Origin: Haloprofundus salilacus
Lineage (GTDB): Archaea; Halobacteriota; Halobacteria; Halobacteriales; Haloferacaceae
DNA: 64,000 bases
Assembly (NCBI RefSeq): GCF_020150815.1
Contig: NZ_CP083723.1
Location: 1,736,001-1,800,000 of the forward strand
Reading direction: 5' to 3'
Both the position numbers and the translations under genes were made by a program. This document shows positions 8,552 through 21,193 of this stretch, piece after piece. Under the pieces are notes generated by a model. That model saw nothing but the letters and a program-made list of their open reading frames with translations, did no database searches and was not told where the DNA came from. Numbering within the stretch: position 1 is the stretch's first letter; every line of letters starts with the position of its first letter.

Positions 8552-9730
8552 GTGACTCTCACGCTCCCCGGTCCGACCATCGGTGTCGTCGGCGGCGGCC
8601 AACTCGGCAGGATGCTCGCTGAGTCGGCCGCACCGCTCGGCGTCGACGTCGTCGTCCTTGACCCGACGCCCGACTGCCCGGCGTCGGCCGTCGCCACGCA
8701 GGTCGAAGGCTCGTTCGACGACCCCGAGGGCGTCCGCGAACTCGCCGAGCGCGCCGACGTGCTGACGTTCGAGATAGAACTGGCCGACCCCGACGTGCTC
8801 GACTCGGTTCGCGAGGAGTACGGCGTCGCCATCCACCCCTCGCCGGAGACGCTGCGGACTATTCAGGACAAACTCGTCCAGAAGCAGACGCTCGAAGACG
8901 CCGGCGTACCCGTCCCGCCCTTTCGCCGCGTCGACGACGTCGAGGACCTGAAAGCCGCCGTCGAGGAGTTCAGTGCCGTGATGCTGAAAGCCCGCACCGG
9001 CGGCTACGACGGCCGCGGGAACGTCCCCGTAAAATCGGTCGACGAGGCCGAAGACGCGCTAGCGGAGCTCGGCGGCGCGCCCGCGATGGCCGAGTCGTTC
9101 GTCGAGTTCGAACGCGAACTCTCCGTCATCGCCGTCCGCGGCGACGAAGAGCTACGAACGTTCCCCGCTGGCGAGAACGTCCACGAGGACGAGATTCTGC
9201 GCGAGACGGTGGTCCCGGCGCGGACAACCGACGAGGTGCGGGAACGAGCGGAGGAGGTCGCCCTCGACGTGCTGTCGCTGCTCGACGGCCGCGGCGTCTT
9301 CGGTATCGAACTGTTCGAGTCAGACGGCGAAGTTTCGGTGAACGAGATCGCGCCGCGGCCGCACAACTCCGGGCACTGGACCATCGAGGGCGCGCTGACC
9401 TCCCAGTTCGAACAGCACGCCCGGTCGGTGCTCGGGTGGCCCCTCGGTTCGACCGAGCGCCGCGGCGTCACCGTCAGCGCGAATATACTCGGCGACGTGG
9501 GCGAGACGCGGGAGGCCGAACTCCGGGGCGTCGAGCGCGCGCTGTCGACGCCGGGCGCTGGGCTTCACTGGTACGGCAAGCGGGAAGTTCGGCCGCTGCG
9601 GAAGATGGGCCACGTGACGCTCGTCGAGGACGCAGCCGGCGAACGCGGGACAACCGACGATCTGCTCGCGACGGCGCGTGGCCTCACCGACGAACTGACC
9701 TTCGGAAACACCACGGAGACAGCAGAATGA
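8552..9730 (+). CDS. purK: 5-(carboxyamino)imidazole ribonucleotide synthase
   Basis: 392 residues from GTG 8552. ATP-grasp enzyme that carboxylates AIR to N5-CAIR with ATP and bicarbonate in purine synthesis. Rossmann start TIGVVGGGQLGRMLAESA, then QDKLVQKQTLEDAGVPVPPF, the ATP-binding ARTGGYDGRGN loop, and the catalytic NEIAPRPHNSGHWTIE block. A TATA-like TTTATG at about 8520-8525 sits about 27-32 nt before the GTG, which supports this start and a leaderless mRNA; an ATG in that element is followed at once by a stop. Overlaps purE by ATGA. Confidence 0.93.
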   Translation: MTLTLPGPTIGVVGGGQLGRMLAESAAPLGVDVVVLDPTPDCPASAVATQVEGSFDDPEGVRELAERADVLTFEIELADPDVLDSVREEYGVAIHPSPETLRTIQDKLVQKQTLEDAGVPVPPFRRVDDVEDLKAAVEEFSAVMLKARTGGYDGRGNVPVKSVDEAEDALAELGGAPAMAESFVEFERELSVIAVRGDEELRTFPAGENVHEDEILRETVVPARTTDEVRERAEEVALDVLSLLDGRGVFGIELFESDGEVSVNEIAPRPHNSGHWTIEGALTSQFEQHARSVLGWPLGSTERRGVTVSANILGDVGETREAELRGVERALSTPGAGLHWYGKREVRPLRKMGHVTLVEDAAGERGTTDDLLATARGLTDELTFGNTTETAE

Positions 9731-10344
9731 CCGACGAAATACAGGACCTCATCGACCAGTTGGAAGCGGAAGCCGAACAGGAGCGACCGACTGAGGAGAC
9801 GCCCGACGTGGGAATCATCATGGGTTCGGACTCGGACCTCGACGTGATGGCCGGCGCGTACGAGGCGCTCGAAACCTTGGGTTTCGAAGAGCAGACAGAG
9901 TACGACGACGCGCCCGGCTCGCGGTTTAGCTTCGAGAGCTACGTCGTCTCCGCGCACCGGACGCCCGAGTTGATGTACGCCTACGGAGAGACGGCGGGCG
10001 CGCGCGGCGTCGAAGTTATCATCGCGGGCGCGGGCGGGAAGTCCGCGGACCTCCCCAACATGACCGCTTCCATCGCCTACCCCCTCCCGGTCATCGGCGT
10101 TCCAGTGCAGGAGAAGTCCGTGAACTCGGTCATCGGGATGCCGACAGGCGCGCCGATAGTCGCCGTCGACGCCGGAAAGTCGTTCAACGCGGGACTCTCT
10201 GCGGGGCAAATTCTCTCGCGTGCGCACGACGAACTGGTCGACCGACTGGTCGAGTATCACGACGGTCTGCAGGGTGACGTCGCCGAGGCGTCGCGGGAAC
10301 TCCACCGACTCGGACTCGACGGCTACAGGGGCCGAAAGGGCTAA
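9727..10344 (+). CDS. purE: N5-carboxyaminoimidazole ribonucleotide mutase
   Basis: 205-residue class I PurE, which moves the carboxylate of N5-CAIR to CAIR, the step after PurK. Conserved blocks are GIIMGSDSDLDVM, SAHRTPELMYAY (catalytic His), IIAGAGGKSADLPNMTA, and VNSVIGMPTG. The N-terminus carries an acidic extension of about 28 residues before the core. The ATG lies inside the purK stop (ATGA), showing translational coupling. Confidence 0.93.
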   Translation: MTDEIQDLIDQLEAEAEQERPTEETPDVGIIMGSDSDLDVMAGAYEALETLGFEEQTEYDDAPGSRFSFESYVVSAHRTPELMYAYGETAGARGVEVIIAGAGGKSADLPNMTASIAYPLPVIGVPVQEKSVNSVIGMPTGAPIVAVDAGKSFNAGLSAGQILSRAHDELVDRLVEYHDGLQGDVAEASRELHRLGLDGYRGRKG

Positions 10345-10425
10345 TACCGACGTGTCGCCCGGCGCTCCGGGCCGAATCGCGTTCTCGGGACTCGACGGCC
10401 TCGTTTTCGCCCGAGGAGGCAAGAA

Positions 10426-10476
10426 TCAACGCTTATAGGGTAGCACACCCAAGCGCCGGACGTTGGAAACTCCGGT
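10426..10476 (+). promoter_or_regulatory. Promoter and short leader of the nuo operon
   Basis: CTTATA at 10432-10437 is the best TATA box before the eleven-gene nuo operon, giving a start near 10460. The resulting leader is short, and CCGGA (10456-10460) can pair with TCCGG (10471-10475) in a hairpin that ends one nucleotide before the nuoA ATG. Whether that hairpin forms in the mRNA depends on the exact start site. Confidence 0.5.
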
Positions 10477-10890
10477 ATGAATCCATGGATAGCCATCGGC
10501 GCACTGGCGGTCGTCGGCATCGGCATCCCGATTGGGATGATGGCGGTGTCGGCGCTCCTACGCCCGAGTGTGCCGGAACAAGGAAAGAGCGCCACCTACG
10601 AGAGCGGTGAGATTCCGACGGGGACCGCGCGCATCCAGTTCAACATTCAGTACTACATGGTTGCGCTGCTGTTCGTCGTCTTCGACATCGAAACCGTCCT
10701 CATCTTCCCGTGGACCGTCATCTATCGCTCCGCACTGGAGCAGGGTGTCAGTCTCGCAGCGGTGTTGACGCCGATGCTCGTCTTCATCGGAATTCTCGTC
10801 GTCGGTCTCCTCTGGGCGTGGCGCAACGGCGCGGTCGAGTGGGTCAAAAGCCCACGCGCGACTCGTCGGAAGACTGAGAGGCAATCATGA
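10477..10890 (+). CDS. nuoA: NADH-quinone oxidoreductase subunit A (ND3-like)
   Basis: 137 residues, three membrane helices (about 1-25, 62-85, 92-112). The loop ATYESGEIPTGTARIQFNIQYYMVALLFVVFDIE is the conserved ND3 loop and third helix; the family cysteine of that loop is replaced by S-G (YESGE). Membrane arm subunit of proton-pumping complex I, near the quinone site with NuoH. First gene of the operon; overlaps nuoB by 4 nt. Confidence 0.95.
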   Translation: MNPWIAIGALAVVGIGIPIGMMAVSALLRPSVPEQGKSATYESGEIPTGTARIQFNIQYYMVALLFVVFDIETVLIFPWTVIYRSALEQGVSLAAVLTPMLVFIGILVVGLLWAWRNGAVEWVKSPRATRRKTERQS

Positions 10891-11585
10891 GTAGCGACCA
10901 GCCATTCGTCACAGACGATTCACAAGTACTGACCGATACCCGCGACGCCCGCATAGCGGGCGCAGACGACCGGTTCAACTCGAAACTCCGGGAGGCGTTC
11001 GGTTCGTCGCCGTTCATCCTCACGAAGTTCGACAAGTTCATGAACTGGGTCCGTGGCTCCTCGATGTTTATGCTGCAGTTCGGTATCGCCTGCTGCAGCA
11101 TCGAGATGATGCACACGTACGCGGTGAAACACGACCTCGACCGGTTCGGGGCGGGCGTCCCCCGCGCCTCGCCGCGACAGGCGGACGTCATCATCGTCCC
11201 CGGGACCATCGTCTCGAAGTTCGCCCCGCGGATGAAACGCGTTTACGACCAGATGCCCGAACCCAAGTTCGTCGTTGGCATGGGTTCGTGTACGATCTCG
11301 GGCGGCCCGTTCCAGGAAGGGTACAACGTCATCAAGGGCGCCGAGGAGGTCATCCCCGTCGACATCCACATCCCCGGCTGCCCGCCCCGCCCCGAGGCGC
11401 TCGTCTACGGCGTCGCCAAACTCCAGGAGCGCATCGCCAACGGTGAGAGTTCGCCGGTCGTCGTCAAGCCGTACGAACTCGAACAGTTCGGCGACCTCGA
11501 ACGCGACGAGATCGTGGACAAACTCGCACAGGAGATCGACACCGACGACCTCGTGATGCGCTACAACTGGGCAGATTCACCATGA
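10887..11585 (+). CDS. nuoB: NADH-quinone oxidoreductase subunit B
   Basis: 232-residue peripheral-arm subunit carrying the terminal [4Fe-4S] cluster N2, which hands electrons to quinone. Ligands visible: the double cysteine in [11 protein letters not shown], the cysteine of [10 protein letters not shown], and that of [11 protein letters not shown]. An acidic N-terminal extension of about 45 residues precedes the core. The ATG overlaps the nuoA stop and the end overlaps nuoCD, so the whole run is coupled. Confidence 0.96.
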   Translation: MSSDQPFVTDDSQVLTDTRDARIAGADDRFNSKLREAFGSSPFILTKFDKFMNWVRGSSMFMLQFGIACCSIEMMHTYAVKHDLDRFGAGVPRASPRQADVIIVPGTIVSKFAPRMKRVYDQMPEPKFVVGMGSCTISGGPFQEGYNVIKGAEEVIPVDIHIPGCPPRPEALVYGVAKLQERIANGESSPVVVKPYELEQFGDLERDEIVDKLAQEIDTDDLVMRYNWADSP

Positions 11586-13258
11586 GTCTGGAACGAACCA
11601 AAGAGCAGGAGCCCGAGAACGCGGGCGTCCAGCGCCACAGCGCCGACGAACTCGCCGACCTGCTCGGCGACCTCGTCATCGGACGCGAAGAGCACATCAA
11701 CGCGCCCGGGTTCGTCATCCCGCCGGACGCGGTCCAGGAGACGCTTTCACTGCTCAAGAACGAGGCCGGCTTCGACCACCTCTCCTGCGTCACCGCCGAG
11801 GAACGGACGGACCGCTACGAGTCCATCTATCACCTCAAGAAGTTCGTCGACCCGACGCAGGAGGTCAGCGTCGTCGTGCCGACGGCGAAGGATAGCCCAG
11901 TGAGCCAGTCGGCCGAACCGGTGTTCCGGACGGCGGACTGGCACGAACGCGAGGCGTACGACCTCGTCGGCATCGAGTACGAAGGTCATCCCGACATGCG
12001 GCGCATACTCCTGCCGGAGACCTGGCAGGGCCACCCGCTGGCGAAGGATTACGACCAGGAGCGTCCGCAGGTCGTCTCCCTCCGCGAGCACGCGAACCCG
12101 CTTCAGGAGGACCACAGGGACGACCAGGACTCGGAAACGATGTACCTCAACATCGGGCCGCACCACCCGGCGACCCACGGGGTGCTCCACCTGAAGGCGA
12201 CGCTCGACGGCGAGCAGGTAGCCGACGTCGAACCCGACATCGGCTACCTCCACCGCTGCGAGGAGCAGATGTGCCAGAACAGCACCTACCGGTATCAGAT
12301 CATGCCGTACCCGGACCGCTGGGACTACATCTCGGCGGGGCTGCTCAACGAGTGGGCGTACGCCCGCGCGGCCGAGGATCTCGCGGACATCGAGGTTCCC
12401 GAGTACGCGCAGATCATCCGGACGATGGGTGCCGAACTCTGCCGCATCGCCGCGCACATGCTGGCGGTCGGGACGTTCGCGCTGGACGTGTACGGCGACT
12501 TCACGGCCATCTTCATGTACGCCATCCGCGACCGCGAGAAGGCCCAGAACATCCTCGAAGACCTCACCGGTCAGCGGCTGATGTTCAACTACTTCCGCCT
12601 CGGTGGCGTCGTCTGGGACCTCCCCGAACCGCGCGAAGAGTTCTTCGAGAAGACCCGCGACTTCCTCGAAGAACTGCCGGAGGCGCTCGAGGAGTACCAC
12701 GACCTCATCACCGGCAACGAGATTCTGCAGTCGCGCACCATCGGCACGGGCGTGCTGCCGCCGGAGGTTGCGAAGAATTACGGTGCGACCGGGCCGGTGC
12801 TTCGCGGGTCGGGCGTCGACTACGACCTGCGCCGCGACGACCCCTACGGCTACTACGAGAACCTCGACTGGGACGTCGTCGTCGAGGACGGCTGCGACAA
12901 CTACTCGCGGCTGCTCGTGCGGATGAAGGAGGTCGAGGAGTCGGCGAAGATCATCGAGCAGTGCATCGACCTGCTCGAAGACTGGCCGGAAGACGAGCGG
13001 AACATCCAGTCGAACGTACCGCGGACGCTCCGCCCCGACGACGACACCGAGATTTACCGCGCCGTCGAAGGCGCGAAAGGCGAACTCGGCATCTACATCC
13101 GCGCCGACGGGACCGAGAAACCCGGCCGCTTCAAGATTCGAAGCCCGTGTTTCTCGAACCTGCAGACGCTGCCGGAGATGTCGAACGGCGAGTACGTGCC
13201 GGACATGATCGCATCGCTCGGAAGCCTCGACATCGTACTCGGTGAGGTCGACCGATGA
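11582..13258 (+). CDS. nuoCD: NADH-quinone oxidoreductase subunit C/D fusion
   Basis: 558 residues. Residues about 40-175 are the NuoC (30 kDa) domain, ending in [33 protein letters not shown]; from about 183 the NuoD (49 kDa) domain starts at [18 protein letters not shown], with the quinone-site HHPATHG motif and [10 protein letters not shown]. The C-terminus keeps the [15 protein letters not shown] block of NuoD. The C and D subunits are separate in many bacteria and fused here, as in other haloarchaea. It forms the quinone-reducing peripheral arm with NuoB and NuoI. Confidence 0.96.
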   Translation: MSLERTKEQEPENAGVQRHSADELADLLGDLVIGREEHINAPGFVIPPDAVQETLSLLKNEAGFDHLSCVTAEERTDRYESIYHLKKFVDPTQEVSVVVPTAKDSPVSQSAEPVFRTADWHEREAYDLVGIEYEGHPDMRRILLPETWQGHPLAKDYDQERPQVVSLREHANPLQEDHRDDQDSETMYLNIGPHHPATHGVLHLKATLDGEQVADVEPDIGYLHRCEEQMCQNSTYRYQIMPYPDRWDYISAGLLNEWAYARAAEDLADIEVPEYAQIIRTMGAELCRIAAHMLAVGTFALDVYGDFTAIFMYAIRDREKAQNILEDLTGQRLMFNYFRLGGVVWDLPEPREEFFEKTRDFLEELPEALEEYHDLITGNEILQSRTIGTGVLPPEVAKNYGATGPVLRGSGVDYDLRRDDPYGYYENLDWDVVVEDGCDNYSRLLVRMKEVEESAKIIEQCIDLLEDWPEDERNIQSNVPRTLRPDDDTEIYRAVEGAKGELGIYIRADGTEKPGRFKIRSPCFSNLQTLPEMSNGEYVPDMIASLGSLDIVLGEVDR

Positions 13259-14337
13259 ACCTGCTACAGCAAGGACCGGTACTGCTTCCGGAACGCATCG
13301 CGAACCTCATCGGTCTCGGCGACGGACTGCTCGGGCAGGTCGTCGGCGGACTCATCGCCGCGTTCCTCATCGCGAACATCATGTTGACGATGACCGCCGT
13401 CGCCGGTCCGTGGGCGAAGCGGAAGATTACGGCGGCGTTCACCGACCGCATCGCGGTCAACCGAATCGGGCCGTTCGGCCTGTTCATCATCGTCGCCGAC
13501 GCGGTGCGACTGCTCTCGAAGGAGCTCATCGTCCCCGACGGGGTCGACCGCCCGGCGTGGGACCTCGCGCCCATCATCCTGCCGGCGTCGGCGCTTCTCG
13601 GCTTCGCCGTTATCCCGATGGGTAGCGGCATCCAGCTCGCGGATCCGGAGACGGGACTGGTGTTCGCGTTCGCGGTCGCCTCCATCGCGTCGCTGTCGCT
13701 CGTGATGGGCGGCTACGCCTCGAACAACAAGTACTCGCTGATGGGCGGTCTGCGCGCGGTCGCGCAGAACATCGCCTACGAGATTCCGCTCATCGTCACG
13801 GCGGCGTCGGTGGTCATCTTCACCGGCACGCTGCAGATGAGCGAAATCGTCGCCGTGCAGCGCGAGCCGCTCATCGGCCTCGGCGGCGGTCTGACGATTC
13901 CGCAGTGGTTCGCGTTCGTCAATCCGTTCGCGTTCGTGCTGTTCCTCGTCGCCAACATGGCCGAGATCGGCCGCAACCCGTTCGACATCCCGGAGGCGCC
14001 GACCGAGATCGTCGCCGGATACCAGACCGAGTACTCCAGCGTCTACTTCGTGCTGTTCTACCTCGGGGAGTTCCTCCACATCTTCCTGGGCGGCGCGCTC
14101 ATCGCGACGCTGTTCCTCGGCGGCCCGGCGGCGCCCATCGCCGCGCTCAACGTGATTCCGGGCTTCGTCTGGTTCCTCATCAAGATCTGGGCGGTGTTCC
14201 TGTTCACGCAGTGGGCGCGCTCGGCGATTCCGCGCGTCCGCATCGACCAGCTGCTCGACATCGGTTGGAAGGGGATGCTCGTGCTCTCCTTCGCCAACCT
14301 GGTGCTCACGGCCATCATCGTGGGAGTGATAGCATGA
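13255..14337 (+). CDS. nuoH: NADH-quinone oxidoreductase subunit H (ND1-like)
   Basis: 360 residues, eight hydrophobic helices. Conserved features: [21 protein letters not shown] (ERK..RIGPN-like loop), [11 protein letters not shown], and [26 protein letters not shown], whose acidic residues belong to the quinone chamber and the start of the proton path. Overlaps neighbours by 4 nt on both sides (13255-13258 and 14334-14337). Confidence 0.96.
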   Translation: MNLLQQGPVLLPERIANLIGLGDGLLGQVVGGLIAAFLIANIMLTMTAVAGPWAKRKITAAFTDRIAVNRIGPFGLFIIVADAVRLLSKELIVPDGVDRPAWDLAPIILPASALLGFAVIPMGSGIQLADPETGLVFAFAVASIASLSLVMGGYASNNKYSLMGGLRAVAQNIAYEIPLIVTAASVVIFTGTLQMSEIVAVQREPLIGLGGGLTIPQWFAFVNPFAFVLFLVANMAEIGRNPFDIPEAPTEIVAGYQTEYSSVYFVLFYLGEFLHIFLGGALIATLFLGGPAAPIAALNVIPGFVWFLIKIWAVFLFTQWARSAIPRVRIDQLLDIGWKGMLVLSFANLVLTAIIVGVIA

Positions 14338-14795
14338 TCGGAATCCTGAAATCGATGGCAACGACGATGAAACACGCCCTCGACGGGCAGACGTTCACCG
14401 TCGAATACCCGGACGTCGCCCCCGAGGTGAGTCCGCGGTTCCGCGGCGTGCACAAGTTCAGCCAGGAGCGCTGCATCTGGTGTCGCCAGTGCGAGAACGT
14501 CTGTCCGAACGACACGATTCAGATCGTAATGGACGACAAGCGCAACGGCGAGCAGTACAACCTCCACATCGGCCAGTGTATCTACTGCCGACTCTGCGAG
14601 GAGGTCTGCCCGGTCGACGCCATCCTGCTCACGCAGAACTTCGAGTTCACGGCGGACACGAAAAACGAGTTCGTCTACAACAAAGAACAGCTCAAGAACG
14701 TCCCCTGGTACAAGGGAATCGACCCCCTCAACTCGCGCAACCCCGACCGGGACGCGTGGGTCGGCGAGGGAGACGGCGAGGTCGACTACCAGTAA
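14334..14795 (+). CDS. nuoI: NADH-quinone oxidoreductase subunit I, 2x[4Fe-4S]
   Basis: 153 residues from ATG 14334; the longer frame upstream is a shadow of nuoH. Two ferredoxin motifs, CIWCRQCENVCP and CIYCRLCEEVCP, hold clusters N6a and N6b that relay electrons to NuoB. As there is no NuoEFG in the operon, the electron donor must dock here or near here; a ferredoxin is likely. A 79-nt gap follows before nuoJ, the largest inside the operon. Confidence 0.95.
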   Translation: MIGILKSMATTMKHALDGQTFTVEYPDVAPEVSPRFRGVHKFSQERCIWCRQCENVCPNDTIQIVMDDKRNGEQYNLHIGQCIYCRLCEEVCPVDAILLTQNFEFTADTKNEFVYNKEQLKNVPWYKGIDPLNSRNPDRDAWVGEGDGEVDYQ

Positions 14796-14874
14796 TCGAG
14801 GCCGACGCGCCCGAAGTCGGGTGCGTCGCGCGTTCTCGAAACCTTCAAACGGATACCTCAAGGAGACACACACA

Positions 14875-15135
14875 ATGGTTTATGAAACCCTCGCGTTCGC
14901 GCTGTTCGCCCTCATCACCGTGGGCTGCAGCGTGGGCGTCGTCCTCGTGCGGGACGTCTGGCACTCCGCACTCCTGCTCGGGGGCGCGCTCTTGAGCGTC
15001 GCGGTACACTACGTGATGCTGCAGGCGGAATTCCTCGCAGCGATGCAGGTGCTCGTCTACGTGGGCGGGGTCCTCATCCTCATCACGTTCGCCGTGATGC
15101 TCACGCGGACCGATCCGGAGGTGAGTAGCACATGA
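14875..15135 (+). CDS. nuoJ1: NADH-quinone oxidoreductase subunit J, N-terminal half
   Basis: 86 residues, three membrane helices, starting MVYETLAFALFALIT. It covers the first part of the ND6-like NuoJ subunit, including the AAMQVLVYVGGVLILITFAVML pi-bulge helix that is the mark of the family. The other half is encoded by the next gene, overlapping by 4 nt. The open frame extends upstream to 14821, but the ATG at 14875 fits the family start. Confidence 0.9.
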   Translation: MVYETLAFALFALITVGCSVGVVLVRDVWHSALLLGGALLSVAVHYVMLQAEFLAAMQVLVYVGGVLILITFAVMLTRTDPEVSST

Positions 15136-15581
15136 CGACCAAACCGCAGTTGAACGACGACTCGAACCTACTTCCGGGGCTGGCCGCCCTGGGACTGTTC
15201 GTCGTGATGGCGGTTGTATTCCTGCAGGCGGAGTTCGGAGCGCCGCAGGGGTTCCCGGCCGACGTCAGCATCGTCGCCAGCATCGGCTACGCGATGTTCG
15301 ACATCTCCGCCGACCAACTGCAGCAACAGATCGTGAGCGCCGAGGGGTTCCTCGCGGCGTTTCTCATCATGGCCATCGCGCTCGACGTCGCCATCGACGC
15401 CGCCGTCTACCTCGCCAAGCGCGAGGAGGCCGGCGAAGTGGTGACCGCGCTGGTCGACGAAGTACGCAGCGACGACCCGACGAGCGGCAGCGAACCGGCC
15501 GACGGACGCGGTCCCGCCGCGCGAGCGGACGGCGGTGAGGCGAGCACGAACGACGACGCGACCGCGGGAGGTGACCACTGA
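15132..15581 (+). CDS. nuoJ2: NADH-quinone oxidoreductase subunit J, C-terminal half
   Basis: 149 residues. Two membrane helices (about 15-32 and 72-95) correspond to the distal part of NuoJ; the tail from about 105 is a low-complexity acidic, Gly/Ala-rich extension. The split of NuoJ into two overlapping genes (ATGA at 15132-15135) is seen in haloarchaea and does not look like decay: both reading frames are coupled and intact. Confidence 0.88.
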   Translation: MTTKPQLNDDSNLLPGLAALGLFVVMAVVFLQAEFGAPQGFPADVSIVASIGYAMFDISADQLQQQIVSAEGFLAAFLIMAIALDVAIDAAVYLAKREEAGEVVTALVDEVRSDDPTSGSEPADGRGPAARADGGEASTNDDATAGGDH

Positions 15582-15883
15582 TGGTTCCGCCGCAGTACTA
15601 CCTGCTGCTCTCGGCGGCCATCTTCTGCATCGGCCTGTTCGGCATCCTCACGCGCCGGAACGCGCTGCTGTTCCTGATGTCGGTCGAGTTGATGCTGAAC
15701 GCAGCGAACATCAACCTCGTCGCGTTCTCCGTCTACTGGGGCAACGTCACGGGCCAAACGCTGAGCCTGTTCACGATGGCGCTGGCGGCCGCGGAGGTCG
15801 CCGTCGGCATCGGCATCATCCTCGCGCTCTACCGCAACTTCGGCGACGTAGATGTGACGGACGCGACGTCTATGAGGTGGTAA
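15581..15883 (+). CDS. nuoK: NADH-quinone oxidoreductase subunit K (ND4L-like)
   Basis: 100 residues, three helices. LFLMSVELMLNAANINLVAF includes the conserved helix-2 glutamate and AAAEVAVGIGIILALYR the helix-3 glutamate of the proton channel. Its start codon overlaps the last base of nuoJ2; nuoL begins 3 nt after its stop. Confidence 0.96.
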   Translation: MVPPQYYLLLSAAIFCIGLFGILTRRNALLFLMSVELMLNAANINLVAFSVYWGNVTGQTLSLFTMALAAAEVAVGIGIILALYRNFGDVDVTDATSMRW

Positions 15884-15886
15884 ACT

Positions 15887-17919
<2,033 letters not shown>

Positions 17920-17923
<4 letters not shown>

Positions 17924-19455
17924 TAATCGAAGCGCTCATCGCATTCACGTTCGTCGCCGCACTGGTCACGTTCGTCCTTCCGGACCGACTGGCCGGCCGC
18001 GGCGCGTTCGCTCTCAGTCTGGTTCCCGTCCTCGGGAGCCTCTACATGTGGTCGCAGTTCGACGCGTCCGGCAACGCCCTGCTGCAGGGCGGCCAGACCG
18101 CGTTCGAGACAGTCATCCCGTGGCTGCAGGTCGCAGGCTACGAGATCTCGTGGTACGTCGGCGTCGACGGCATCAGTCTGCCGCTCGTCGTGTTGACGAC
18201 GGTGCTCACCTCGCTCGCAATCGTGAGCGCGTGGACGCCGATTCAGCACCGCCAGTCGCAGTTCTTCGGCCTCATGCTGTTCATGGAGGCGAACCTGCTC
18301 GGCGTGTTCACGGCGCTGGACTTCTTCCTCTGGTTCATCTTCTGGGAGGCCGTCCTCGTGCCGATGTACTTCCTCATCGGCGTCTGGGGCGGTCCGCGCC
18401 GGAAGTACGCCGCTATCAAGTTCTTCGTCTACACGAACGCGGCGTCGCTCATCATGTTCATCGGCTTCATGGCGCTCGTGCTGGGTCTCGGCGACTCAAC
18501 GTCGTCGTTCGCGCTGCCCGAAATCGCGCAGGCGCTGCGCGCCGGCGAACTCGGGTCGTTCTACGGCCTCGACGCGAGCACGCTGCAGCTCGTCGCCTTC
18601 GCGGCGATGTTCTTCGGCTTCGCGGTGAAGGTGCCGGTCGTCCCGGTGCACACGTGGCTGCCGGACGCTCACGTCGAAGCGCCGACGCCGGTGTCGGTGA
18701 TGCTGGCGGGCGTCCTCCTGAAGATGGGGACGTACGCCTTGCTTCGATTCAACTTCACGATGCTGCCGGAGGTCGCCGTCGAGTACGCGCCGCTCATCGC
18801 GGCCATCGCGGTCATCAGCGTCATCTACGGCGCGATGCTCGCGCTCGCACAGCAGGACCTCAAGCGCATCGTCGCGTACTCCTCTGTCTCGTCGATGGGG
18901 TACGTCATCCTCGGCCTCGTCGCCTACACCGCCTACGGTGTCGGCGGCGCGACGTTCCAGATGGTCGCCCACGGTCTCATCTCGGGACTGATGTTCATGT
19001 CGGTCGGCGTCATCTACAACACGACCCACACTCGGATGGTCGGCGACATGTCCGGGATGGCCGACCGGATGCCCGTCACGACGGGTATCCTCATCGCGGG
19101 CGCGTTCGGCTACATGGGTCTGCCGCTGATGGCCGGCTTCGCCGCGGAGTTCTTCATCTTCGCGGGCGCGTTCCAGTCGACAGTTATCGCCGGAAACGGC
19201 CTCGCGCTGTTCACGGCGGCGGCGATGTTCGGCATCGTCATCGTCGCGGGCTATCTGCTGTTCGCGATGCAGCGGACGCTGTTCGGGCCGTTCCGCCTCG
19301 ACACCGACTACGAGGTCGGTCCCGCGCCGCTGCACGACACGCTACCGCTCGCGGTGCTGCTCGTCTGCATCATCGCGCTCGGCGTCGCACCGGAGATATT
19401 CTTCAACATGATCACCGACGCGGTTGACCCGGTCATCGGAGGTGTGCTGCAATGA
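17920..19455 (+). CDS. nuoM: NADH-quinone oxidoreductase subunit M (ND4-like)
   Basis: 511 residues from ATG 17920; a TTG three codons earlier is in frame but the ATG sits in the nuoL stop, the pattern used throughout the operon. Antiporter-like subunit with WEAVLVPMYFLIGVWGG (conserved Glu), KVPVVPVHTWLPDAHVEAPTPVSVMLAG, and QQDLKRIVAYSSVSSMGYV. Pumps protons in the membrane arm between NuoL and NuoN. Confidence 0.96.
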
Positions 19456-20990
19456 CGGCGCTCGCGTCGCTCGCCGCGCTCGCGACGCCGCTTCAGGCGG
19501 GACAACTGCCCGAGTGGACGGCGCTTGCGCCGGTGTTCATCCTCGCCATCACGGGGCTTGTGCTCCTACTCATCGACAGCATCGACCCTGATTCGACCGA
19601 CAGCGCGCTGCTCGCGGGCGTCTCGACGCTCGGTGCCGTCGCGTCGCTCGCGGTGACGGCCTGGTATCTGGCCGCCGGAACCGGTCAGACCGGCGGAGAG
19701 ATCACGCTGTTCGCCGACGCTATCGTCGTCGACGGGATGAGCCTGTTTTTCACGGCCATCTTCACGAGCGTCGTCGCGATGGTCACCATCGCCAGCTACG
19801 ACTACCTGCGCGGGCACGAGAACCAGGGCGAGTTCTACTCGTTGGTGCTGTTCGCCGCCAGCGGGATGGCGCTGATGGCGTCGGCGAACTCGCTCGCGAC
19901 GGTGCTCGTCAGCCTCGAACTCTCCTCGCTGCCGTCGTACGTGCTCGTCGCGTACCTCAAGAAGAACCGCGGCAGCGTCGAGGCGGGGCTGAAGTACTTC
20001 CTCATCGGCGCGCTCTCGGCGGCGGTGCTCACGTTCGGTATCAGCCTCGTGTACGCCGCCACCGGGTCGCTCATCTTCGCAGACGTGGCCGAGGCGCTCG
20101 CCGGCGAGGGCGAACTCGTCGGCGTCGCCGGTCTCGGCGTGCTGATGGTCGCCGGCGGCTTCGCGTTCAAGACCGCCTCCGTCCCGTTCCACTTCTGGGC
20201 GCCGGAGGCGTACGAGGGTGCGCCCGCGCCCGTGTCGGCGTTCCTCTCGTCGGCCTCGAAGGCCGCCGGGTTCGCCGTCGCGTTCCGGGTCTTCGTCGAG
20301 GCGTTCCCGCTGGCGACGACTCCCGCGGGAATCGACTGGGTGCTCGCGTTCCAGATTCTGGCCATCGTCACGATGACGCTCGGCAACTTCGCCGCGGCGA
20401 CCCAGGAGAACGTCAAGCGGATGCTCGCGTACTCCAGCATCGGTCACGCCGGCTACGCGCTCATCGGTCTCGCGGCGCTCTCGGCGGGCGGCAGCGCCAA
20501 CGGCAACGTGCTCGGCGCGAGCATGGCGCACCTGTTCGTCTACGGCTTCATGAACACCGGCGCGTTCCTCTTCATCGCGATGGTGGAGCATTGGGGCGTC
20601 GGCCGCACGTTCGAGGACTACAACGGGCTGGCGACGAAGGCGCCCGTCGCGTGTGTCGCGATGTCCGTCTTCATGTTCAGCCTCGCCGGTCTACCGCCGT
20701 TCGGCGGCTTCTTCTCGAAGTACTTCCTGTTCTTCGAGGCCATCGAGAACGGCTTCTGGTGGCTCGCCGTCGTCGGCGCGCTCAACAGCGTGCTGTCGCT
20801 GTTCTACTACAGCCGCGTCGTGCGGGCGATGTGGTTCGAGGACCCGAGCGGGTCGTTCGAACTCGGTAGCCAGCCCGTCGGGCTGTACGCCGCCGTCATG
20901 CTCGCCGCCGTCGCCACCGTCCTGCTCCTGCCCGGCTTCCCGCCGGTCATCGAGACGGCGCAGACCGTCGCGGCGACGCTGTTCGCCTGA
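19452..20990 (+). CDS. nuoN: NADH-quinone oxidoreductase subunit N (ND2-like)
   Basis: 512 residues, the third antiporter-like subunit. Conserved blocks are SLELSSLPSYVLVAYLKK, FKTASVPFHFWAPEAYEGAPAPVSAFLS, and QENVKRMLAYSSIGHAGYALIG. Last gene of the operon; overlaps nuoM by 4 nt. About 200 nt follow before the next gene on the same strand, with T-rich stretches just after the stop (tttcgcttttcgccgcttttcg, 20998-21019) that could end transcription. Confidence 0.96.
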   Translation: MTALASLAALATPLQAGQLPEWTALAPVFILAITGLVLLLIDSIDPDSTDSALLAGVSTLGAVASLAVTAWYLAAGTGQTGGEITLFADAIVVDGMSLFFTAIFTSVVAMVTIASYDYLRGHENQGEFYSLVLFAASGMALMASANSLATVLVSLELSSLPSYVLVAYLKKNRGSVEAGLKYFLIGALSAAVLTFGISLVYAATGSLIFADVAEALAGEGELVGVAGLGVLMVAGGFAFKTASVPFHFWAPEAYEGAPAPVSAFLSSASKAAGFAVAFRVFVEAFPLATTPAGIDWVLAFQILAIVTMTLGNFAAATQENVKRMLAYSSIGHAGYALIGLAALSAGGSANGNVLGASMAHLFVYGFMNTGAFLFIAMVEHWGVGRTFEDYNGLATKAPVACVAMSVFMFSLAGLPPFGGFFSKYFLFFEAIENGFWWLAVVGALNSVLSLFYYSRVVRAMWFEDPSGSFELGSQPVGLYAAVMLAAVATVLLLPGFPPVIETAQTVAATLFA

Positions 20991-21193
20991 GTTCCGTTTC
21001 GCTTTTCGCCGCTTTTCGTGCTCGCTCCGCTTCGTTTCGGCTCGGTCTCTCGTAACCGCATCTGCGGCGGCTATCGGTGAGTTCGGAAATCGAACGCTGC
21101 GGGCCATCGCACATCACCGCTCGTCACCGTTCGTCACGGCGCGACGCCGCGAGGACGGTAGGGTTTTCCCCGGAGGCGACCGAACGGTCGAGT